In this document: positions 62,102 through 64,000 of the stretch, one piece after another
How positions within the stretch are numbered: the stretch's first letter is position 1
Layout: each line of letters opens with the position of its first letter
Assembly (NCBI GenBank): GCA_023213395.1
Contig: CM041465.1
Coordinates: 68,579,741 to 68,643,740 of the forward strand
DNA: 64,000 bases
Reading direction: 5' to 3'
DNA from: Cycas panzhihuaensis
Lineage: Eukaryota > Cycadophyta
The notes under the pieces: model-generated
What the model was told of the DNA's origin: nothing
Database searches by the model: none
Seen by the model: the letters and a program-made list of their open reading frames with translations, nothing else
Program-made: the position numbers and the translations under genes

Positions 62102-62481
62102 TGTCAATTTTATCAACAGGATTATATAACATATGCATTTAAATAAATTAGAAGTAAAAACTAAGATTAAAATAAAATAATAGAGTAAATTGATTACAAG
62201 AATATATTATCGGTAAATTGATTACATCATGCATCTAAATTTAAGAAAAGCTTATACACATATTAAAAATCTAATATACAAATAAAAGAATTGTACTTAA
62301 ATTATAAGCATGCGATACCTAAACACAAGTGATATAATTAGCTGACTTAGTAACAAGTGGGCATAACAAGCTAAACTATAAATTACATTTTAATTTACAA
62401 AGGGGGTTTTATCCTATGATATAAAAGGTACATTGTACATGTAAAATACAATAGAATGAGGTGTCATTAGATGTTCTAACA
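62102..62481 (-). repeat. 5' LTR of copia V
   Basis: 380 bases, TGTTAGAACATC to TTGACA on the minus strand. Same length as the other LTR despite heavy substitution. Confidence 0.92.
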
Positions 62482-64000
62482 CTTGTTCATTTCAACTAGG
62501 TATATTTATACCACCTGAGTTAGTGTCCACTTCAATCATAATACTTTTACCTTTGTCCTTTTCAACAACTTCCTGTTAATACAATCCATCTCCCTTGAAG
62601 ATAATATCCATATTCATAATAATCCTTTTATTCTTTTTATTATATACCTTATAAGACTTTGATGAGTCACTATTTCCTATAAATATACACTTAATACTTT
62701 TGTCATTTAATTTTATCCTCCTTTATTCTGAAATATATGCATAAGTTATGCACCCAAAAACTCTTAATTGTTTAATACTTAGTTGTAACATATCTAAGTT
62801 TTTTCAAGTGTAACATATCTTACTACTTTAATTATATATTTATTTAATAAATAAATAGTTATATGTATAGCTTCTACCTAATATTCATTATCAAGATGCT
62901 TATCCTTAAGCATACTTTTAGTTATTTCAATAATTATCTTGTTCTTTTTTTTTACAACCCCATTTTATTGAAGTGTATAGGGATTTGTGAGGTGTTTCCT
63001 TACCCAAAATATTTGCAATAATTTTTGAATTTATTTGAAATGAATTCTCTCTAATTATCTAATCTTAAGGTTAATATTTTATATCCACTCTATCTTTCAA
63101 CCATATTTTTGAAGCTAATAAAATATTAAAGTGCATCTAACTTGAACTTGAGAAAGTAAGTCCAAGTTATCCTTATAAAATTATCGATGAATGTCATGAA
63201 ATACTTGGTTCCACTAAGTGAAGGCACATCCATTGGTCCAAATAAATCTACGTATATGAGTTGAAGAGTCCCATATACCATATAACTCTTATTAGGGAAT
63301 CCTTCCCTCTATTGTTTACTTAGTATACACCCTTCACACACTTCCTTGCTATGTTTAATATTAGGTAGACCTATTACCATTTCTATATTCTTTATTAATG
63401 CCAAATTATTATAGTTCACATGGCCAAATCTTTTATGTCATGTTTAAGTATCCATATTAGTTAAAGCCTTCAAGGTATAATAATTAGTTAGGGAAATGAC
63501 TAGTTTAAACAACTTATCACTAGTCATTTATCGCTTAGCAACTATTGCTTTGTTCCTTAGCTTATCCTTAATGGTGCACTCTCAATTGTCAAAGATTATT
63601 TTATGCTTCTTTTCTAGTATTTATCCCACTAATAGTAAATTTTTCTTAAGTGTCGAGATATGAAATATATCATTAATACACCTTATTCCTCTAAAGTTTA
63701 TTTTTATGATCGCATTCTCTTTGTTAACTATAACTTAAGTGGTATTGTCTCCAAGTATGATTTTGCTCTTTTTAACTCCTTGAACCATTCTTCCCTATGT
63801 AGCATATGGGTAGAACATCTTGAGTCAATATACCAATAATCTTCTTCTTCATTTACCATCAAACTTGATAAAAAGAGTCACTCATTTTTTCTTTCATTAA
63901 GTGTTATATTAGTTGTTCCTCTTTGTAAGTTGGGCCTTTTTGTGAAATAATTTTCTTCTAAGTGTCCACTTCTATGGCAATAGGAACACTGCATTGTCCC
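62482..64000 (-). pseudogene. Copia U integrase to zinc knuckle (continued)
   Basis: Upstream part of copia U beyond copia V. Minus strand: IN-RT linker 62482-62720, integrase about 62750-63330 (decayed QNG signature near 62965), preIN near 63330-63600, protease with D-S-G read as DSR at 63818-63826, and a zinc knuckle near 63945-63990 reading CSYCHRSGHLEEN followed by Tyr in place of the last Cys. Gag lies beyond the window edge. Confidence 0.8.

Larger units (their letters stand above)
56444..62481 (-). mobile_element. Copia V, complete 6.0-kb element
   Basis: Minus-strand copia with two 380-base LTRs (56444-56823 and 62102-62481), polypurine tract, Met-type primer-binding site and gag-pol remnant, nested in the linker of copia U. 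The LTRs differ at roughly one base in six by eye, so it is the oldest dated insertion here. The flanks CATGC (56439-56443) and CTTGT (62482-62486) may be a decayed 5-base duplication. Confidence 0.92.

Overview
The window looks like gene-poor, AT-rich plant nuclear DNA built almost entirely of decayed, nested retrotransposons. I found no host gene, tRNA, rRNA, CRISPR array or prokaryotic feature. Plant origin is suggested by primer-binding sites of the initiator-tRNA-Met type (TGGTATCAGAGC-like), an L1-type LINE ending in an RNase H domain, and numerous Ty1/copia elements next to Ty3/gypsy. Old, heavily nested, slowly removed copies would suit a large genome such as a gymnosperm's, but that is inference. 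Element names (Q, R, P, S, G, L, X, T, U, V) are local labels used only here.

Layout. About 172-23052 and 23053-38402 are two direct copies of one ancestral segment of roughly 8.4 kb, here called unit 1 and unit 2. Each runs, read on the minus strand, through the gag and leader of copia Q, copia R from reverse transcriptase (RT) back to its zinc knuckle, and copia P, which is nested in R. Later events differ between the copies. Unit 1 gained LINE L (6938-11495), copia S (14768-22393) and a 2.4-kb (AT)n block (about 871-3238). Unit 2 gained gypsy G (26477-33394) and lost about 1.07 kb, including the Q LTR. Unit 2 continues into the rest of P, which is complete at 34687-42316, and then R gag (42317-42930).

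43160-51510 is a large imperfect inverted repeat. I read its two arms of about 2.7-2.9 kb as LTRs of one Ty3/gypsy family in opposite orientation. 51511-64000 holds three minus-strand copia elements: T (a 5' fragment), U (interrupted) and V (complete, 56444-62481, nested in U).

How they work. Each LTR element once encoded Gag, protease (PR), integrase (IN), RT and RNase H (RH) for copying itself through RNA; the LINE used its endonuclease and RT for target-primed insertion. All copies here are dead: stops in every polyprotein, frameshifts, an altered protease active site in every copia copy where the site can be read, and altered catalytic motifs in several RT or endonuclease domains. By eye, S is youngest (LTRs differ at about 4 percent), G is older (about 10 percent), the unit duplication is similar or older (about 11 percent in one sample), and V is oldest (roughly one base in six). 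I found no previously undescribed biological system. The most unusual structures are the tandem duplication with three naturally empty sites, a palindrome array in the S leader, and the inverted LTR pair.
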